From Pseudoduganella ginsengisoli (lineage in GTDB: Bacteria > Pseudomonadota > Gammaproteobacteria > Burkholderiales > Burkholderiaceae_D), in the NCBI RefSeq assembly GCF_009720865.1, contig NZ_WNLA01000002.1, positions 186,001 through 250,000 of the forward strand: 64,000 nucleotides of DNA, given 5' to 3'. The notes under the pieces are model-generated. The model had not been told where the DNA came from and did no database searches. It saw nothing but the letters and a program-made list of their open reading frames with translations. Made by a program: the position numbers and the translations under genes. Below are positions 1 to 8,524 of this stretch, piece by piece (position 1 is the stretch's first letter; each line of letters begins with the position of its first letter).

Positions 1-117
1 ACCTTCATCGTCACGCCGGACGGCCGCATTGCGGCCGCCGTGGGCGGACTGACGCCGGCCGCCAACGTGGAAAAGGCGCTGGAAACCGTACAGCAACTGT
101 CGCGCAAGCGCACTTAA
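1..117 (+). CDS. Peroxiredoxin/thioredoxin-like protein, C-terminal fragment
   Basis: Frame 1 is open from the first base to a TAA at 115-117 and gives 38 residues beginning TFIVTPDGRIAAAVGG and ending LSRKRT. The FIVTPDG..I..AV pattern followed by a helix (NVEKALETVQQL) resembles the last strand-helix of AhpC/TSA-type peroxiredoxins and related thioredoxin-fold proteins. The catalytic part lies outside the window, so the assignment rests on the tail only. The following exported gene starts 10 bp downstream, so the two are probably cotranscribed. Confidence 0.5.
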   Translation, partial: TFIVTPDGRIAAAVGGLTPAANVEKALETVQQLSRKRT

Positions 118-127
118 AGGAGAATCG

Positions 128-1105
128 ATGAAAAAGACATTAACCATTGCGCCCATCGTCGCGCTGCTGCTGGGGGCTTTTGCCACCAGCGCGCAAGCGC
201 AGCTGGCCACCGCCGCCATTGCCGGCGTTGTCGCTGCCGGTACGCCGATTGAATTGATCAAGGAGGGATTTAACGGCACGGAAGGCCCGGTCGCCCTGCC
301 GGACGGGAATTTCGCATTCACGGAAACGCCAGCCAACCGCATCACCCGCATTACGCCGGAAGGCGCGGTGTCCACGCTGCTGGAAAATTCCAACGGTTCC
401 AATGGCTTGGCCATCAATGCGGACGGCGACATTTACGCGGTGCAGGTCGCGGATCCCAAGGTCGGCATTGTTTACCCGCCGCAGCGGGCGCGCACGCTGG
501 CGGCCCGCTACGAAGGGGCGCCGTTTGGCCGCCCGAACGACATTGTGCTGGACCGCAAAGGCGGCGTGTACTTCACGGATTCCGGCGTGAATCCGCCTGC
601 GCCGGGCGCGGCCCCTGCGCCGCAGCCTGCTGAAAAGCCAGCCAAGCCGGCCGTCTATCATATTTCCAATGAAGGGGCGCTGACCCGGCTGGCCGCTGAC
701 ATTGAACGCCCGAACGGCATCCAGCTGAGCCCTGATGAAAAAACCCTGTACGTGGCCAATACCTTTGGCGAATACGTGCTGGCGTACGACATCCTCGGCG
801 AAGGCAAAGTCGGCCCGCGCCGCAATTTCGCCAAGCTGGAAGGCTTCAAGAAAACCGAGACGGGCGGCACCAGCGGCGCGGACGGACTGGCGGTCGACGC
901 TGATGGCCGCGTGTATGTCGCCACCTCGGTGGGGATCCAGGTATTCAGCAGCAAGGGCGAAGCGCTGGGCGTAATTGCATTGCCGAAGCAGCCGCAAAAC
1001 ATTGCGTTTGCGGGTCCGGGCAAGAAAACACTGTACGTGGTCGGCCGCGGCGCCGCCTACAAGATCGCCACGCTGACGCAGGGCTTCACTGGCCGCGCGA
1101 AATAA
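128..1105 (+). CDS. SMP-30/gluconolactonase-like beta-propeller protein, exported
   Basis: A 325-residue protein with an N-terminal signal peptide (MKKTLTIAPIVALLLGAFA, predicted cut after AQAQ). The body has repeated propeller blades: EGPVALPDGNFAFTE, RPNDIVLDRKGGVYFTDSG, RPNGIQLSPDEKTLYVANT and GADGLAVDADGRVYVAT. The E-G-P, N-D and P-N-G segments are those that form the metal and substrate site in the SMP-30/gluconolaconase/LRE family. Known members hydrolyse sugar lactones or act as esterases; the substrate here is unknown and the location is inferred to be periplasmic. AAAGGAGAATCG places the start at 128. A proline/alanine-rich insertion lies near residues 158-177. It is the first of three exported proteins in a row. 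Confidence 0.85.
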   Translation: MKKTLTIAPIVALLLGAFATSAQAQLATAAIAGVVAAGTPIELIKEGFNGTEGPVALPDGNFAFTETPANRITRITPEGAVSTLLENSNGSNGLAINADGDIYAVQVADPKVGIVYPPQRARTLAARYEGAPFGRPNDIVLDRKGGVYFTDSGVNPPAPGAAPAPQPAEKPAKPAVYHISNEGALTRLAADIERPNGIQLSPDEKTLYVANTFGEYVLAYDILGEGKVGPRRNFAKLEGFKKTETGGTSGADGLAVDADGRVYVATSVGIQVFSSKGEALGVIALPKQPQNIAFAGPGKKTLYVVGRGAAYKIATLTQGFTGRAK

Positions 1106-1171
1106 CAACCGTACCACCGGGCTGCCTGCGGGCGGCCCGTCACCCATTTCAGCCAACCCTTAAGGAAGCAT

Positions 1172-1651
1172 ATGAAAAAAGCAGTATCCATCATCGCCGC
1201 CGCTGCCGTTGCAGCAGCCACGTTTGCCGCCACGGCGCCGGCCATTGCCCAGCAGGGCCCGAAGCCGGAAAACCTGATCAAGTGGCGCCAGTCCGCATTC
1301 CAGCTGGTCGCCTGGAACACGGGACGCATCAAGGCGTCGCTGGACGGCACGTACAACAAGGATGAAGTGCAGCGCGCCGCCAACAGCATCGCCGCCATCG
1401 CCAACGGTGGCCTGGGCGCCCTGTTCGCGCCGGGCACGGAACAGGGCAAGGGCTGGCACGACACGAGCGCCAAGCCGGAACTGTTCAAGGATACGAAAAA
1501 GTTTTCTGAATTCGGCGCAGGCTTCGGCAAGGAAGCCAATGAACTGGCTTCCGTGTCCGCTGGCGGCGACGTCAATGCCATCAAGGCGCAATTCGGCAAG
1601 CTGCAGCGCACTTGCAAGAGCTGCCATGACGACTTCAAAGCGAAGGATTAA
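1172..1651 (+). CDS. Class II cytochrome c (cytochrome c'-type), exported
   Basis: A 159-residue protein with a signal peptide (MKKAVSIIAAAAVAAATFAATAPAIAQ) and a single haem-binding motif, CKSCH, close to the C-terminus (RTCKSCHDDFKAKD). A C-terminal CxxCH on a four-helix bundle of about 130 residues is the hallmark of class II cytochromes c (c' and c556). They act in the periplasm as electron carriers or gas binders, and the exact role cannot be read from sequence. AAGGAAGCAT precedes the ATG. It lies about 1.1 kb from the ccm operon, whose products would attach its haem. It starts 66 bp after the SMP-30-like gene and ends 3 bp before the next start, so it is probably cotranscribed with both. 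Confidence 0.88.
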   Translation: MKKAVSIIAAAAVAAATFAATAPAIAQQGPKPENLIKWRQSAFQLVAWNTGRIKASLDGTYNKDEVQRAANSIAAIANGGLGALFAPGTEQGKGWHDTSAKPELFKDTKKFSEFGAGFGKEANELASVSAGGDVNAIKAQFGKLQRTCKSCHDDFKAKD

Positions 1652-1654
1652 TCC

Positions 1655-2386
1655 GTGAAAATCACACTTCATACTTCGTTGCTGGTTTGCGCCACCGTGG
1701 CCGCTTCCGCGTGGGGCGGCCACGTGCTGGCGCAAGCTGCGGGCCAGGGCGCGGCGGGAGCGCCTTCGACGGCGCGCTCCACCGATCCTTCCAAGCCGCT
1801 GAGCTTTTTCGTCACCAGCGAGGGCCCCGGCAAGGGCGCGGACCTGGGCGGACTGGCGGGTGCGGATGCGCACTGTCAAAAGCTGGCGGCGGCAGTGGGC
1901 GCGGGCGGCAAGACGTGGCGCGCGTATCTGAGCGCCCAGGCAGCCGATGGCCAACCGGCTGTCAACGCGCGTGACCGGATTGGCAAGGGCCCATGGTTCA
2001 ACACGCGCGGCGTGCAAATCGCCCGCGACGTCGCCCATTTGCACGGCGACACGGTGGAGGCCGCGCAGTTGGGCAATAACCTGAGCAGGACGACCGCGCT
2101 GACGGAAAAGAACGAGCCAGTCAAGGGCGCGGGCGACAAGCCGAATGAGCATGACATCCTGACGGGTTCCACGCCGGATGGACGGGCCTTTGCCGATGCG
2201 GCCGACCGTACCTGCAAGAATTACACGACCAGCGCAGCAGAGGGTTCCGCCCAGCTGGGCCACTTCGACCGCACTGGCGGCGGCAACACGTCGTGGAACT
2301 CCGCCCACCCAAGCCGCGGCTGCGGCCAGCAAAACCTGGTCTCGACAGGCGGTGCGGGCTTGCTGTACTGCTTCGCAGCGAACTGA
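1655..2386 (+). CDS. Lectin-like exported protein
   Basis: A 243-residue protein that starts with GTG three bases after the stop of the cytochrome gene, so translation is probably coupled. A signal peptide (to about residue 28) is followed by a low-complexity Ala/Gly/Ser stretch. Then comes a domain with SFFVTSEGPGKGADLGGL, AHCQKLA and KTWRAYLSAQ, and a C-terminal half containing RGCGQQNLVSTGGAGLLYCF. This pattern is found in proteobacterial secreted proteins annotated as lectins (C-type-lectin-like/DUF1554-like fold), which is family knowledge recalled rather than checked. Conserved cysteines suggest disulfides. Ligand and role are unknown. A good intrinsic terminator follows directly. Confidence 0.7.
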   Translation: MKITLHTSLLVCATVAASAWGGHVLAQAAGQGAAGAPSTARSTDPSKPLSFFVTSEGPGKGADLGGLAGADAHCQKLAAAVGAGGKTWRAYLSAQAADGQPAVNARDRIGKGPWFNTRGVQIARDVAHLHGDTVEAAQLGNNLSRTTALTEKNEPVKGAGDKPNEHDILTGSTPDGRAFADAADRTCKNYTTSAAEGSAQLGHFDRTGGGNTSWNSAHPSRGCGQQNLVSTGGAGLLYCFAAN

Positions 2387-2403
2387 CCTGGCATGCTCCA
2401 CCC

Positions 2404-2434
2404 AAAGCACGCGCACCCCGCGTGCTTTTTTTAT
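2404..2434 (+). terminator. Rho-independent terminator after the lectin-like gene
   Basis: AAAGCACGCG (2404-2413) pairs perfectly with CGCGTGCTTT (2419-2428) around a 5-nt loop and is followed by a run of T. It lies 18 bp after the stop codon of the lectin-like gene and should end the three- or four-gene + strand transcript. Confidence 0.9.
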
Positions 2435-2769
2435 TGGGTCAGACGTGCGTTCATGCAAACTTCCCGTGGGGTCAGACGTGCATTCGTGCGTTCCGAAGCC
2501 GGCGTTTCGCCTTTAGCTACAAGCTGTGTAAATTTCGAGCCAAGATTAACGGCGTCGATGCAGTGCTTCGGCGCCGGATCGGGCGCTTTTCCTGGCGCCG
2601 CGCTGAACCCTATCTGTCCTTGCGCGCAATGAAGAACGCCAGGCAGTGCCTGGCGTTTTAAATAGCTCCCGAATTTTGTGCACGTAGCCCGGCATGAAAT
2701 CCCAGGACTAGGTGCACGAATGCACGTCTGACCCCACCGGGGAAATGCATCAATGCACGTCTGACCCCA
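2435..2769. repeat. REP-like repeat island, four copies in two inverted pairs
   Basis: Four copies of a roughly 24-bp unit with consensus TGGGGTCAGACGTGCATTCGTGCA. Two lie on the + strand (2435-2457 and 2467-2489) and two on the - strand (2714-2736 and 2746-2769). Each has an invariant GGTCAGACGTGC head and a small imperfect hairpin. The hairpin changes between copies but stays paired: GTGCA-CGAA-TGCAC in the third copy, TGCAT-CA-ATGCA in the fourth. The pairs face each other across about 224 bp with no gene; the only structure there is a hairpin at 2635-2660. This architecture matches REP/BIME elements mobilised by REP-associated tyrosine transposases, but no such transposase is visible in the window. 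The rightmost copy reads into the 3' end of ccmI. Confidence 0.7.
2635..2660. terminator. Symmetric hairpin, candidate bidirectional terminator inside the REP island
   Basis: AACGCCAGGCA and TGCCTGGCGTT form a nearly perfect stem with a minimal loop, followed by TTT on the + strand and with AA-rich sequence before it. It sits between the REP pairs and could stop readthrough from ccmI on the - strand as well as from the + strand. Confidence 0.55.
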
Positions 2770-3430
2770 TGGATTGGGCTTCGACTCTTTTAATGCTGTC
2801 TTCGATGGTGCGGGCCATTGGGCTGCCGGCGGGCGCCAGCGACAGGATTTTCTTCCAGGCGCGCAAGGCGCTGTCATAATCGTTGCGTTCCAATGCAGCG
2901 CTGCCCAATAGCGCCAGCACTTGCGTATGTTGCGGATTCAAGGCCAATGCCTTGTTCAGCAATTGCTCTGGCGCTCCTGATAAATGCTGTCCCTGCGCCA
3001 TTCCTAGTACCACCGCATAATCGGCCAGCAAATCCGCACTCTCCCCTTCCAGCGCCAGCAATTGCTTGTACGCTCCGGCGGCCTGGTCAAAGCGGCGCAG
3101 CGTTTCATATGAGCGCGCCAGCATGCGCCAGCCTTCTGCATCGCCGGGCCGCGCCTGCAGCCTGGCTGCCAGCCGGGCCACCATGGCTTCCACTTGCGGC
3201 GGCGCCGCTTCTTCCACCAGTTGCTGTTCAGGCAGTAGCGCGGCAGGATTGCCCAGCGCAGCATATAGCCCGGCCGCCAACAGCAGCGGCGCCACGGCAA
3301 TAGGCAGGGCCGAACGCCACCGGCCCCACCGCGATGCCGCAGCCCAGTCACCGGCGCGCACCAGCGGCACGGCCACGGCGGCAAACGCCAATCCCCCCAT
3401 CGCTACAGCCCCAATCAAAAATCCATTCAT
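2750..3430 (-). CDS. ccmI: Cytochrome c maturation protein CcmI (TPR apocytochrome chaperone)
   Basis: Start taken at 3430, where ATGA overlaps the ccmH stop, giving 226 residues. Two hydrophobic segments (residues about 3-24 and 43-62) are followed by a periplasmic TPR region with LQARPGDAEGWRMLARSYE and ALNPQHTQVLALLGSAALE. This is the CcmI/CycH layout: the protein binds apocytochrome c and delivers it to CcmF/H for haem ligation. It is shorter than many CcmI proteins. The last codons (MGSDVH-stop) are encoded by a REP-like repeat, so the natural C-terminus was probably replaced. It is the last gene of the ccm operon. Confidence 0.88.
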   Translation of the reverse strand: MNGFLIGAVAMGGLAFAAVAVPLVRAGDWAAASRWGRWRSALPIAVAPLLLAAGLYAALGNPAALLPEQQLVEEAAPPQVEAMVARLAARLQARPGDAEGWRMLARSYETLRRFDQAAGAYKQLLALEGESADLLADYAVVLGMAQGQHLSGAPEQLLNKALALNPQHTQVLALLGSAALERNDYDSALRAWKKILSLAPAGSPMARTIEDSIKRVEAQSMGSDVH

Positions 3431-3879
3431 GCCGATCCTCCCTGCTGCCGCTGCAGCGTGCGCCACAGCCACCACAAACCACCACCCAGCAAAACAAACG
3501 GTCCAAACCACAGCGGCCATGTACTGGCCCGCACGGGCGGCTTGTACAGCACGAAGTCGCCATAACGCTGCGTGAGGAACGCCACCACGTCATCTTCACT
3601 GCGCCCCGCCGCCAACTGTTCGCGCACTACGCCCTTCAAATCGCGCGCCAGTTGCGCATTCGAATCCGCGATGGTCTGGTTGTCACACACCAGGCAGCGC
3701 AATTCGGACGACAACCGCTCCACCCGCGATTCCAGCGCGCCCCCCGACGGCGCAGCGGAAACCGCCGCGCAAGCCAGTGCCAGCAAGGCCGTCAATCCCA
3801 GCAACGCCAGACCCTTGCGCGTGCGCGACGCCCGCAAATAGCGCCGCTGCATCGCACCCCGTTGAGAAAATTCATGCAC
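3427..3879 (-). CDS. ccmH: Cytochrome c maturation protein CcmH
   Basis: A 150-residue protein with an N-terminal hydrophobic signal/anchor (residues about 23-42). Next comes the diagnostic LRCLVCDNQTIADSNAQLA segment, whose CxxC reduces the apocytochrome haem-binding cysteines. A C-terminal membrane segment (LWFGPFVLLGGGLWWLW) completes it. YGDFVLYKPP is also conserved in the family. It works in the periplasm with CcmG and CcmF in the haem lyase complex. The gene overlaps ccmG upstream by 8 bp and ccmI downstream by ATGA. Confidence 0.95.
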   Translation of the reverse strand: MHEFSQRGAMQRRYLRASRTRKGLALLGLTALLALACAAVSAAPSGGALESRVERLSSELRCLVCDNQTIADSNAQLARDLKGVVREQLAAGRSEDDVVAFLTQRYGDFVLYKPPVRASTWPLWFGPFVLLGGGLWWLWRTLQRQQGGSA

Positions 3880-4396
3880 GTTCCAGCTCCTTCACCAGCG
3901 GCAGCAACTTGTCCCGCACCACTTCTTGCGTCACGGGCCCCACGTGGCGCATGCGGATGTGCCCCTGCTTATCAATGACAAACGTTTCCGGCACGCCGAC
4001 CACGCCCCAATCCATGCCCACACGCCCATCGCCGTCGAAAACGGCCGCCGTATAAGGGTTGCCATGTTCGGCCAGCCAGCGTCCGCTTTCGTCCAGCTTA
4101 TCCGTGTAATTCAACCCCACGATCGGCGCCACGCCCTGCTTCGCCAAATCCACCAGCACCGGGTGTTCGGCGCGGCAAGGTCCGCACCACGACGCCCATA
4201 CATTGAGCAGCCATACCTTGCCCGCCATTTGCTGCGACTGGAAAGCAGGACCCGGCGCGCCGATGCGCTGCAGTGTAAAGGCCGGCGCGGCCTTGCCCGC
4301 CAGCGCCGAAGGTTTGTCGTCCGGCTTCAGGCGCAGCCCAGCGCCCAGCAAGACCAGCAACGCGGCGAAGACCGCCGCAGGAAAATAACGCTTCAT
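3872..4396 (-). CDS. ccmG: Thiol:disulfide oxidoreductase CcmG/DsbE
   Basis: A 174-residue membrane-anchored thioredoxin-fold protein. One N-terminal transmembrane segment (FPAAVFAALLVLLGAGL) is followed by the active-site WASWCGPCRAEHP and the cis-Pro region VVGVPETFVIDKQG. CcmG keeps apocytochrome cysteines reduced, receiving electrons from CcdA/DsbD and passing them to CcmH. The start overlaps the ccmF stop by ATGA (4393-4396). Confidence 0.95.
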   Translation of the reverse strand: MKRYFPAAVFAALLVLLGAGLRLKPDDKPSALAGKAAPAFTLQRIGAPGPAFQSQQMAGKVWLLNVWASWCGPCRAEHPVLVDLAKQGVAPIVGLNYTDKLDESGRWLAEHGNPYTAAVFDGDGRVGMDWGVVGVPETFVIDKQGHIRMRHVGPVTQEVVRDKLLPLVKELERA

Positions 4397-6387
4397 GCCA
4401 TTGCTCCTTCTGCCAGTTTCCCGGCCGTTGTTTGATGAACAGCTGCGGCGCCGGCACGGCGCGCACGGTAGCGGCGGTCAAAAGCCGAGAGGAAGCCCCC
4501 CAGCGCAATTGCCAGCGCACCGCCCCAGATCCAGCCGACAAAAGGCTTATGCTGGATACGCACCTGCCAGCCGCCGTCGGCGGCAGGCTCGCCCAGCGAG
4601 ACATACAAGTCGCGCGTCCAGCCCCGGTCGATCGCCGCCTCCGTCATGGGCGCCTGCTGCACCGGGTAATAGCGCTTTTCCGGCTGCAGCACGGCGATGC
4701 GCCGGCCTCCTTCCCACACTTCAAAAGTGCCCTGCGCCGCCACGTAATTGGGGCCATCGTGGCGCTCCATCGCGGTGAACCGGTATTCCAGCCCGCCAGC
4801 CTGCACGGCCGATCCCACCCGCAAACTGGCATCGGCATGGCTTTCCCCCGACTTCACCAGCGTCACGCCGGCTACGAATACGGCCAGTCCGCCATGCGCG
4901 GCCAGCATGCCCCAGTAACTCGCAGGCTGGCGCAGCAAGCGCAAGCGCCACTGGCCGCCATCCAGCAAGCGCCGCCACAGGTGCAGCGCCGTGGCCAGTG
5001 CGATCCACGCGGCGAGCGCCACGCCCAGCGCGCCCAGAACGCCATACCCGGCGCCAAATCCCGCCGCCAGCCCCGCCAGTGCGGCAGCTTGCGCCGCATA
5101 GCGCAGCGACACTGGTAGCGCCTGCCACGTATCACGCTTCCACGCCACGAAAGGGCCCAAGGCCAGCAACGCCAGCACAGGCAGCATCAGCGGCGCAAAA
5201 ACCGCGTCGAAGTACGGCGGCCCGACAGAGATCTTGCCCAGGCCCAGTGCATCGAGCGCCAATGGGTACAGTGTCCCCAGCAGCACGGCAGCCGTGGCAG
5301 ACAGCAGCAGCACGTTATTGAGCAGCAGCAGCGACTCCCGCGACCACACGGCAAACGTCCCGCCCTTGACCACTTGCGCCAGCGACGGTGCACGCCATGT
5401 GTACAAGCCTAATGCCCCGCCAATCACCACGGTGAGGAAACCGAGGATGAACAAACCCCGCCGCGGATCGCTGGCAAACGCGTGCACGGACGACAGCACG
5501 CCCGAGCGCACGAGGAAGGTGCCCAGCAGCGACAGCGAAAACGCCAGGATCGCCAGCAAGACCGTCCAGCCCCGGAACGCGCCCCGCTTTTCCGTCACCG
5601 CCAGCGAGTGCAGCAGCGCCGTGCCCACCAGCCAGGGCATGAATGACGCGTTTTCCACCGCATCCCAAAACCACCAGCCGCCCCAGCCCAGCTCGTAATA
5701 CGCCCAGAAACTGCCCATGAAAATACCCAGCGTGAGGAAAGCCCATGCCGCCAGCGTCCACGGCCGCGACCAGCGCGCCCACGCGGCATCGAGCCGCCCG
5801 CCCAGCAGTGCCGCCACGGCAAATGCAAACGCCACGGAAAAGCCCACATAACCCATGTACAGCAGCGGCGGATGGATGATCATGCCGATGTCTTGCAGCA
5901 GCGGGTTCAAGTCGCTGCCATCGCGTGCCGCGGGAAGCAGCCGCTCAAAGGGATTCGACGTGAACAGGATGAACGCCAAAAATCCGGCGGCAACCAGCCC
6001 CATGACGGCCAGCACGCGCGCCGCCACATCGTCCGGCAAACGCCGGCTGCCGCGCGCCACGGCGGCCAGCCACAGCGCCAGCACCTGTATCCACAACAGC
6101 AGCGAACCTTCATGCCCGCCCCACGCCCCCGCCAGCCGGTAATACCACGGCAGCATGGAATTCGAATGGGCCGCGACATAGCGGATGGAAAAATCGTTGT
6201 GCGCAAACGCGGCCAGCAGCAAGGCGAATGACACCGTGACCAGCAGCGCCAGCCCGTACGCATTGGGCCGCGCCAGCGCGATCCAGCGCAGGTTGCCGCG
6301 CCATGCGCCCGCCAGCGGCAGCACGCCCAGCACCAGAGCCAGTCCCAGCGCCAGCATCAGTGCAAAATTACCCAGTTCGCCCGTCAT
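4393..6387 (-). CDS. ccmF: Haem lyase CcmF
   Basis: The start at 6387 makes an ATGA overlap with the ccmE stop and gives 664 residues; an upstream in-frame start would intrude into ccmE. The protein is polytopic with many transmembrane helices and carries the tryptophan-rich haem-handling motif [19 protein letters not shown]. Conserved periplasmic His segments ([24 protein letters not shown]) are also present. CcmF takes haem from holo-CcmE and ligates it to apocytochrome with CcmH/I. A C-terminal periplasmic domain ([16 protein letters not shown]) precedes the last helix. Length is normal for the family. Confidence 0.96.
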   Translation of the reverse strand: MTGELGNFALMLALGLALVLGVLPLAGAWRGNLRWIALARPNAYGLALLVTVSFALLLAAFAHNDFSIRYVAAHSNSMLPWYYRLAGAWGGHEGSLLLWIQVLALWLAAVARGSRRLPDDVAARVLAVMGLVAAGFLAFILFTSNPFERLLPAARDGSDLNPLLQDIGMIIHPPLLYMGYVGFSVAFAFAVAALLGGRLDAAWARWSRPWTLAAWAFLTLGIFMGSFWAYYELGWGGWWFWDAVENASFMPWLVGTALLHSLAVTEKRGAFRGWTVLLAILAFSLSLLGTFLVRSGVLSSVHAFASDPRRGLFILGFLTVVIGGALGLYTWRAPSLAQVVKGGTFAVWSRESLLLLNNVLLLSATAAVLLGTLYPLALDALGLGKISVGPPYFDAVFAPLMLPVLALLALGPFVAWKRDTWQALPVSLRYAAQAAALAGLAAGFGAGYGVLGALGVALAAWIALATALHLWRRLLDGGQWRLRLLRQPASYWGMLAAHGGLAVFVAGVTLVKSGESHADASLRVGSAVQAGGLEYRFTAMERHDGPNYVAAQGTFEVWEGGRRIAVLQPEKRYYPVQQAPMTEAAIDRGWTRDLYVSLGEPAADGGWQVRIQHKPFVGWIWGGALAIALGGFLSAFDRRYRARRAGAAAVHQTTAGKLAEGAMA

Positions 6388-6881
6388 TGCGTTCCCCCTG
6401 CATAGGACGCCGCGCCCGCCCCCCTCTCGCTCCACTTTTCCCGCGTGTTGCCGGTGGCCGCGCGCCCGGCCGCAACCGCTTGCGCCGCTTCCGGCGGCAT
6501 ATAGTTTTCATCATGCTTGGCCAGCACTTCATCGGCGACAAACTGTGCATTGCCATCGAGCCGCCCCTGCGCCACCACGCCTTTCCCCTCGCGGAACAAG
6601 TCCGGCACGATACCCTTGTAGCGCACCTGTACCGTGTTCGCGTAATCCGTGACGGCAAAGCGCACCGACAAGCCATCGGGATCGCGCTGCACGCTGCCCG
6701 GCTGCACCATGCCGCCAAGGCGGAAACTGCGGTGCTGCGGCGCTTCGCCGGACGCCACCTGGGCCGGCGAATAAAAGAACACCAGGTTTTTCTGGAACGC
6801 CGACAGCACCAGCGCCGCAGCGCCGCCCAGCGCCACCAGCGCCGCCGCCAACAGCGCCAATCGTTTGTGCCGCCCCGTCAT
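6384..6881 (-). CDS. ccmE: Haem chaperone CcmE
   Basis: The start at 6881 overlaps the ccmD stop by ATGA, giving 165 residues. It has one N-terminal transmembrane anchor ([19 protein letters not shown]). The OB-fold core contains FRLGGMV and [19 protein letters not shown]. The covalent haem-binding His lies in [13 protein letters not shown]. The protein holds haem from CcmC in the periplasm and hands it to CcmF. The tail after HDENYMP is long, Ala/Gly-rich and probably flexible. Confidence 0.95.
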   Translation of the reverse strand: MTGRHKRLALLAAALVALGGAAALVLSAFQKNLVFFYSPAQVASGEAPQHRSFRLGGMVQPGSVQRDPDGLSVRFAVTDYANTVQVRYKGIVPDLFREGKGVVAQGRLDGNAQFVADEVLAKHDENYMPPEAAQAVAAGRAATGNTREKWSERGAGAASYAGGTQ

Positions 6882-7063
6882 GACGTCCTCCCGCGCGATC
6901 CCAGCCGCGCCGACAGTGCGGCCGCACCCAGCGCCGCGCGTTTGCGGCGCGACAGCAGCACCAGTTCCAGCGCCAGCGCAGCGCCGGTCGCCAGCACGGA
7001 TCCCCACACGTAGACGCCATAGCCGCCCATGGCGGCAAATTCTTCCAGGCTGTGCCAGTTCAT
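6878..7063 (-). CDS. ccmD: Haem exporter accessory protein CcmD
   Basis: A 61-residue protein starting [20 protein letters not shown], with a single transmembrane helix ([17 protein letters not shown]) followed by a basic RRKR stretch. Small size, the GGYG.YVW motif and the position between ccmC and ccmE identify CcmD, which helps release holo-CcmE from the CcmABC complex. Both ends are ATGA overlaps (7060-7063 with ccmC, 6878-6881 with ccmE). The basic C-terminal tail (about 20 residues) is cytoplasmic by the positive-inside rule. Confidence 0.92.
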   Translation of the reverse strand: MNWHSLEEFAAMGGYGVYVWGSVLATGAALALELVLLSRRKRAALGAAALSARLGSRGRTS

Positions 7064-7839
7064 CGCGCACCTCCCGCCGCCAGCCGCGCCACCCACGCAC
7101 TGTTCCCTTCGCGCTCCAGAATGATGCAGCGCAGCCTGACCAGCGCCGCACCTGCCGCATACGCCCACATGGCCAGCGCCATGACCAGCATCCCCAGCAG
7201 CATCGGCGTGGCTATCGTGGGCGCGCTGGCAACGGACACGGAGGCGCCCTGGTGCAGGGTATTCCACCATTTCACGGAAAAATAAATGACGGGAATATTC
7301 ACGACGCCCACCAGCGCCAGCAACGCGCCCGCACGGTCCGCACGGCGCTTGTCGTCAATGGCCGCCTGCAGCGCAATGAAGCCCAGATACAGGAACAGCA
7401 GCAGCAATTCCGACGTCAGCCGCGCATCCCATACCCACCACGCGCCCCACGTGGGCTTGCCCCACAACGCGCCGGTCCACAATGCGAGCAACGTAAACAA
7501 GGCGCCGGTCGGCGCCAGCGCGCTGGCCATCATGGCTGACAGGCGCGTATTCACCACCAGCCCGACTGCCGACCAGAACGCCATTGCCACGTAAATCACC
7601 ATCGACAGCCAAGCGGCTGGCACGTGGACGAAAATGATGCGGTACGCGTCGCCCTGCTGGGCATCGGTGGGGGCAATGAAAAAACCAATGTACAAGCCTG
7701 CCGCTGCCAGCAGCAGCGACACGGACAGGCACAGCGACGCCAGTGCGCCGGCCGGGCCGTAAAACGCCTGGGGTGACGCAAATTGCAGCCAGCGCCTGCC
7801 CCGCCCTGCGGGAATGGCGCCGGTAAAGTGCACGGACAT
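7060..7839 (-). CDS. ccmC: Haem transporter subunit CcmC
   Basis: AAGGAGTCACC sits just before the ATG at 7839, giving 259 residues with six predicted transmembrane segments. The family's tryptophan-rich motif is seen as [21 protein letters not shown]. Histidines that ligate haem are present in the flanking loops ([23 protein letters not shown]). CcmC presents haem to CcmE at the periplasmic face. It is separated from ccmB by 16 bp, one of the few gaps in the operon. Confidence 0.95.
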   Translation of the reverse strand: MSVHFTGAIPAGRGRRWLQFASPQAFYGPAGALASLCLSVSLLLAAAGLYIGFFIAPTDAQQGDAYRIIFVHVPAAWLSMVIYVAMAFWSAVGLVVNTRLSAMMASALAPTGALFTLLALWTGALWGKPTWGAWWVWDARLTSELLLLFLYLGFIALQAAIDDKRRADRAGALLALVGVVNIPVIYFSVKWWNTLHQGASVSVASAPTIATPMLLGMLVMALAMWAYAAGAALVRLRCIILEREGNSAWVARLAAGGAR

Positions 7840-7855
7840 GGTGACTCCTTTCGAA

Positions 7856-8524
7856 TTATTCCAGTGAAATGCGCAAAGCCGCCGCCGCCGCCCACGGCGC
7901 CAGCCCCAGGGCAAACGCCAGTCCCGCGCCCAGCAGCAGCAAATGCGCTTGCGGCCCGGCGCCGGTCGACAGCGCGTCCACCGCGCCGGCGCCAAAGACC
8001 AGCACGGGCGTGTACAGCGGCAGCGCCAGCAGCGCCACCAGCACGCCGCCGCCCCTGGCGCCCAGCGACAGCGCCGCCGCCACCGCGCCCACCAGGCTGA
8101 GGATCGGGGTACCCAGCAGCAGGCTGGCCACCAGCACACCAAGCGATGACGGATCGAGCCCGAATTGCAGCGCCAGCAGCGGCGACAGCAGCACCAGCGG
8201 CAACCCGGATACCAGCCAGTGCGCCAGGACCTTGCCCGTCACGATCACGGCCAGCGGCTCCGGCGACAGCAGCATGTGTTCCAGCGCGCCATCGGCGTGG
8301 TCGGTGCTGAACAGGCGCGGCAGCGACAAGGTTGCCGCCAGCAATGCCGCCACCCACAGCACGCCGGGCGCCATCGACCGCAAGGCCGCCGGCTCAGGCC
8401 CCACGCCCAGCGGGAACAGTGAGCAGGCGATGACAAAAAAGCCCAGTGAACCCAGTGCATCGGCGCGGCGGCGGCAGGCCAGCAGCACGTCGCGCTGTAC
8501 GGTACTGCGCAGCGCCGTCATCAT
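7856..8524 (-). CDS. ccmB: Haem exporter permease CcmB
   Basis: A 222-residue polytopic protein. Starting at 8524 gives an ATGA overlap with the ccmA stop, with a second Met immediately after it. Typical CcmB features are RDVLLACRRRAD at the N-terminus, LPRLFSTDHADGALEHMLLSP in the first cytoplasmic loop and six hydrophobic segments. It pairs with the ATPase CcmA in the CcmABC complex that drives release of haem-loaded CcmE. Confidence 0.94.
   Translation of the reverse strand: MMTALRSTVQRDVLLACRRRADALGSLGFFVIACSLFPLGVGPEPAALRSMAPGVLWVAALLAATLSLPRLFSTDHADGALEHMLLSPEPLAVIVTGKVLAHWLVSGLPLVLLSPLLALQFGLDPSSLGVLVASLLLGTPILSLVGAVAAALSLGARGGGVLVALLALPLYTPVLVFGAGAVDALSTGAGPQAHLLLLGAGLAFALGLAPWAAAAALRISLE

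Noticed and set aside
2431-2877. A 148-residue - strand ORF across the REP island
   Set aside because: It is made mostly of repeat sequence and the antisense or shifted frame of ccmI, with no ribosome site.
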